Source: an uncultured Clostridia bacterium
GTDB lineage: Bacteria > Bacillota > Clostridia > TANB77 > CAG-508
Reading direction: 5' to 3'
Length of the DNA stretch: 8,470 nucleotides
Assembly (NCBI GenBank): GCA_947624405.1
Contig: CANQKB010000064.1
Span: 1-8,470, forward strand
In this document: one piece after another, positions 6,324 through 8,470 of the stretch
Numbering within the stretch: the first letter of the stretch is position 1
Layout: the number at the start of each line of letters is the position of its first letter
The notes under the pieces: model-generated
What the model was told of the DNA's origin: nothing
What the model saw: only the letters and a program-made list of their open reading frames with translations
The model's database searches: none
Made by a program: the position numbers and the translations under genes

Positions 6324-6581
6324 ATGAAAAACAAAAACGGTAAAAGAGATAGTAACAAATTTCCATTTTCAAATGTAATAAAACAAGTAAAATATGAATT
6401 CATAAAATTCATTGAATCTATGCCAGATGATGAATTTCAGGAATTTATTCTTTTATTTTCTTGTTTTTTGGAAAACATGGATGATTTAGAGAATGAAGAT
6501 GAATTTGTTTTTGAATATGAAGTTGAGCACGAATATGAATCTGATGATGCATTTGACGACGACGAAGATTTACCATTTTAA
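6324..6581 (+). CDS. Small acidic protein, unknown function
   Basis: I do not recognise this 85-residue protein. The first 30 residues are basic (KNKNGKRDSNK, then KQVKYEFIKF). Residues 26-52 look amphipathic and helical (EFIKFIESMPDDEFQEFILLF). The last 35 are overwhelmingly Asp/Glu with interspersed aromatics, ending DDDEDLPF. No signal peptide or clear membrane span is seen. AGGGAG (6307..6312) precedes ATG by eleven bases, and a strong promoter lies upstream, so it is very probably expressed. It is the only plus-strand gene here and converges on the transposase, with both stop codons within 33 bases. It bears no resemblance that I can see to IS66 TnpA or TnpB. If the element boundaries are right it is cargo or a transposition accessory; its acidity could suit a nucleic-acid mimic or a protein-binding role, but that is speculation. 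Confidence 0.75.
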   Translation: MKNKNGKRDSNKFPFSNVIKQVKYEFIKFIESMPDDEFQEFILLFSCFLENMDDLENEDEFVFEYEVEHEYESDDAFDDDEDLPF

Positions 6582-6582
6582 A

Positions 6583-6612
6583 AGGCGGACCTTCTTGAAA
6601 GAAGGCTCGCCT
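6583..6612. terminator. Shared hairpin between convergent genes
   Basis: AGGCGGACCTTCT (6583..6595) and AGAAGGCTCGCCT (6600..6612) pair except for a two-base internal mismatch. On the minus strand the stem is followed by TTTTAAAA, so it should terminate transposase transcripts. On the plus strand the following bases are TAAAATG, a poor terminator. It starts one base after the acidic ORF's stop codon, and the transposase stop codon (TAG, 6611..6613) lies in its arm. Confidence 0.65.
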
Positions 6613-8158
6613 AAAATGCAAATATTGTTTTCTTTCCAGCAAATATGCTTTTTATTGTTTCACCTATATTCATATGCTGTTTCTTACAAGTATCAATTAT
6701 ACTTATTGCATCACAATAATATTTAGAAAATTGTAAATTTCTAAATCCACCTGCAATTTTTAATTTAGTCTTGACTTTTCTTAATCCCCTTTCAGCTAAA
6801 TTATTTGTAAAATCAATTCTAAAATCTGTTAGAAATCTTAGATGATCGTCTACATATTCTTTTAATCTTTTTATTAAACATTTCTCTGAATCGTAATAAC
6901 GCCTTTTTTCATAGGTATATTCTGTTTTAAATTTTTCATCCCATATATCCAATAATTCTAAATATTTTTCTTTCGCCTCTTTATATTCATTTTCCGTGAA
7001 AGATGTTTTTCCTTGCAGTTTATATTCATCAACCATATCTCTCAAGCTTAACAGATAATCCATAAATTCTTTTATACATTCTCTTTTATGAACTTCGTAC
7101 TCTGCTTTACAATATCTTAAAATATGAAAATTACATTCAGCTTGTTTTGACTGTATAAATGAATCGTGTATTCTGTTATGATCATGACATACTGTTCCTA
7201 TATACCTATCAAGGATTCCCATTTCTTCGAAACTTTCAAGTTTTCTATTTTCAAAAGCTTCAAGCAATGATATTCCTTTTGTAAATACACCTATTACACT
7301 CATAAATTTGCCATTTACTTTTATTGGTGTTTCATCTTCATTTATTACCGGTTCTTTTAATATTTGTTTCTTCATTTTGTTAATAATGGGATTACTTTTT
7401 TTGCTAAATTGCGCTACTGTATTTCCAACTGTACCTTGGCACATTTTTATTTTATTATTACTCAATAATCCTAATAGCTCAGTTACTTTGGCATTTGGTA
7501 TATTGCAATAGGAATTGAGATATACAACCAATGCTTTTATTCCTTCATCATAATTTACTATACTTTTCACTTGCTTAGGAAATTTAGGCATATATTCCTT
7601 ATGGCAACATGGACATACAGTTTTCTTGCCTCTATATTGTGTTGTATGTACTATTACTTCAAGCGATATTAAGTCTCTTGATATTTCCTCTGTTTCTTCT
7701 GTTTTATGACCACATGTACAAGTTGCAACTTTTGATACTTCGATAACTTCATCAGGATTTGTGGTTGCAGTTGGTGCAGATCTTTTATGTCCTTTTTCTC
7801 TACCAGGTTTTCTTCCAGATTTTACACGATTATTTTGAATGACCTTTTTAAAACCATTTGTAGAAGAAGGTTTACAACTATTGCTGCTGTCTTTTTCTAA
7901 ACTGATTTTCTGCATCGTGAATTTTTCTTCGTATATCTTTAGTTTTTTTTTGAGTTCATAAATTTCTTGTGTCGCTGATTGATATTTTCCGCGATAATCA
8001 TTAGGGTCTAAATCATGAATTATTTCTGCTTGTTGTTTATTTTGTTGCTTTAGCAATTTTACTTCTTTTTCTTTTAGTTCATTTTCCTTTTGTAATTTTT
8101 GTATCTGTTGTTTATATTTTTCTTCTAAATTTTTATATTCTTTTTCAGAATAAACCAT
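6611..8158 (-). CDS. IS66-family DDE transposase
   Basis: Catalyses cut/strand transfer of the surrounding element. The 515-residue protein has an intact IS66 layout. A leucine-zipper-like coiled coil covers about 5-85. A SSNSCKPSSTNGF motif (91-103) and a basic GRKPGREKGHKR stretch (115-126) follow. Next is a zinc-finger-like set: C147, C149, H151 and CPCCH at 182-186. The DDE core has D275 in NEDETPIKVNG, D326 in VCHDHNRIH followed by AECNFHILRYCK, and E456 in TNNLAERGLRKVKTKLKIAGGFR. Those spacings and motifs match the ISBst12-like branch. There is no frameshift or internal stop, so it may be active. Start: ATG at 8158 with AAGGTGGTG (8166..8174) upstream. Accessory tnpA and tnpB are absent. 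The stop codon sits inside the shared hairpin. Confidence 0.95.
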   Translation of the reverse strand: MVYSEKEYKNLEEKYKQQIQKLQKENELKEKEVKLLKQQNKQQAEIIHDLDPNDYRGKYQSATQEIYELKKKLKIYEEKFTMQKISLEKDSSNSCKPSSTNGFKKVIQNNRVKSGRKPGREKGHKRSAPTATTNPDEVIEVSKVATCTCGHKTEETEEISRDLISLEVIVHTTQYRGKKTVCPCCHKEYMPKFPKQVKSIVNYDEGIKALVVYLNSYCNIPNAKVTELLGLLSNNKIKMCQGTVGNTVAQFSKKSNPIINKMKKQILKEPVINEDETPIKVNGKFMSVIGVFTKGISLLEAFENRKLESFEEMGILDRYIGTVCHDHNRIHDSFIQSKQAECNFHILRYCKAEYEVHKRECIKEFMDYLLSLRDMVDEYKLQGKTSFTENEYKEAKEKYLELLDIWDEKFKTEYTYEKRRYYDSEKCLIKRLKEYVDDHLRFLTDFRIDFTNNLAERGLRKVKTKLKIAGGFRNLQFSKYYCDAISIIDTCKKQHMNIGETIKSIFAGKKTIFAF

Positions 8159-8186
8159 GTAAAATCACCACCTTCCTGATGTAATA

Positions 8187-8192
8187 ATTATA
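8187..8192 (-). promoter_or_regulatory. Possible -10 box for the transposase gene
   Basis: TATAAT on the minus strand, 28 bases upstream of the transposase start codon. At 16-17 bases upstream I find only TGCATT/GTGCAT, a poor -35 box, so any promoter here would be weak, which is common for transposase genes. Confidence 0.35.
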
Positions 8193-8306
8193 CTATATAT
8201 TATTAAAAAATGCACGTTAAAATCTAATTACAAGAATGTTACAGCATGAGAATTAACTGAGATAGAAATGTATTATATTTTTCTTTTTTAAATTAGCTGA
8301 TAAAGA

Positions 8307-8349
8307 AAAAAGCTTTAATGAGGCATATGTGCTCAAATTAAAGCTTTTT
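8307..8349. terminator. Bidirectional hairpin terminator upstream of transposase
   Basis: AAAAAGCTTTAAT (8307..8319) and ATTAAAGCTTTTT (8337..8349) are perfect 13-base inverted repeats. A few more bases (TGAG/CTCA) can pair inside, with a small bulge. Transcribed leftward the stem ends in six T residues, rightward in five, so it can act in both directions. It lies between the right terminal repeat and the transposase start, where it would block transcription entering from the neighbouring chromosome. Confidence 0.75.
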
Positions 8350-8456
8350 GTATTGTGTAACACTTTTTAGAAAATTATTTTTCAAAAAATTTACATTAAA
8401 TTTTCGTTACAAAACTATTACAACAACTGAATTTCAGAGTTCCTATTGTTTAAAAA

Positions 8457-8470
8457 TATTATCTAGTAAC
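8457..8470 (-). repeat. Right terminal inverted repeat (proposed)
   Basis: TATTATCTAGTAAC is the exact reverse complement of the left repeat at 6220..6233. It forms the last 14 bases of the window, so the flank that would prove the boundary is not visible and the repeat could in principle extend further. Confidence 0.55.

Larger units (their letters stand above)
6220..8470. mobile_element. IS66-like insertion sequence with accessory ORF
   Basis: The unit is bounded by GTTACTAGATAATA at 6220..6233 and its exact reverse complement at 8457..8470, the last base of the window. This gives about 2251 bp. It contains an IS66-type DDE transposase on the minus strand, a small convergent acidic-protein gene on the plus strand, a shared hairpin between the two stop codons, and a 312-base non-coding right end with a strong hairpin. 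IS66 elements carry either tnpA-tnpB-tnpC or, in the ISBst12 group, the transposase alone; this layout resembles the latter plus one extra gene. The eight-base target duplication typical of the family cannot be checked because the right flank is outside the window. If the boundaries are wrong, the minimal mobile unit is the transposase with its flanks and the acidic gene is a host gene. Confidence 0.65.
8159..8470. other. Non-coding right end of the IS66-like element
   Basis: No gene is visible on either strand in these 312 bases. The region holds the transposase ribosome site and a weak -10 box, a strong hairpin (8307..8349), the right terminal repeat, and several TTACA/TGTAA hexamer-like repeats: ATTACA 8227, GTTACA 8238, TGTAAC 8356, GTTACA 8406 and ATTACA 8417. 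These share GTTAC with the terminal repeats and could be subterminal transposase-binding sites. Confidence 0.5.

Noticed and set aside
6324..6581. Acidic ORF as IS66 TnpB or TnpA
   Set aside because: It shows no similarity to the TnpB motif set or to a helix-turn-helix TnpA, lies on the opposite strand and is convergent with the transposase.
6445..6726. Other frames across the acidic ORF and transposase end
   Set aside because: They overlap better-supported genes, lack ribosome sites and read as out-of-frame repeats (for example MNLFLNMKLSTNMN).

Overview
The window reads as a chromosomal segment of a low-GC Gram-positive bacterium, most likely an uncultured Clostridia-type member of the Bacillota. 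The sequence is strongly A+T-rich. Intergenic signals are Bacillota-like (AGGAGG-type ribosome sites, TTGACA/TATAAT promoters, hairpin-plus-T-run terminators). TGA is a stop codon, since the tryptophans in the sigma factor are TGG. The housekeeping proteins (primase, primary sigma factor, phosphoglucosamine mutase, CarD-type RNA polymerase regulator) are of the Firmicutes kind. No genus can be fixed from the sequence alone.

Layout from right to left, the direction in which nearly all genes are transcribed. At the right, 6220..8470 looks like a complete IS66-like insertion sequence. It has 14-bp perfect terminal inverted repeats at 6220..6233 and 8457..8470, a 515-residue DDE transposase on the minus strand, and a small convergent acidic-protein gene on the plus strand. 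A strong hairpin terminator lies between the right end and the transposase. Next come a carD-like gene (6116 to 5547) with a near-consensus promoter and its own terminator, then glmM (5431 to 4063), which carries a +1-type frameshift near 4890. These are followed by dnaG (3941 to 2151), rpoD (2083 to 689) and a 99-residue orphan (642 to 343). The left 342 bases are non-coding and contain a long palindromic, MITE-like element.

Functionally, dnaG-rpoD is the core of the classical macromolecular-synthesis operon: primase starts replication primers and the primary sigma factor directs housekeeping transcription. CarD proteins stabilise open promoter complexes formed by that same sigma-holoenzyme, so two parts of the general transcription apparatus sit close together. 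GlmM supplies glucosamine-1-phosphate for peptidoglycan, so its apparent frameshift needs explaining: a sequence error, a second copy, or a real lesion.

The most interesting non-textbook items are the boundaries and extra acidic gene of the IS66-like element, the palindromic element downstream of the rpoD operon, a leader motif shared by dnaG and rpoD, and the long Lys/Glu-rich N-terminal extension of RpoD. I did not find a convincing new defence or metabolic system. The IS66-like element with its accessory gene is the nearest candidate for something undescribed.
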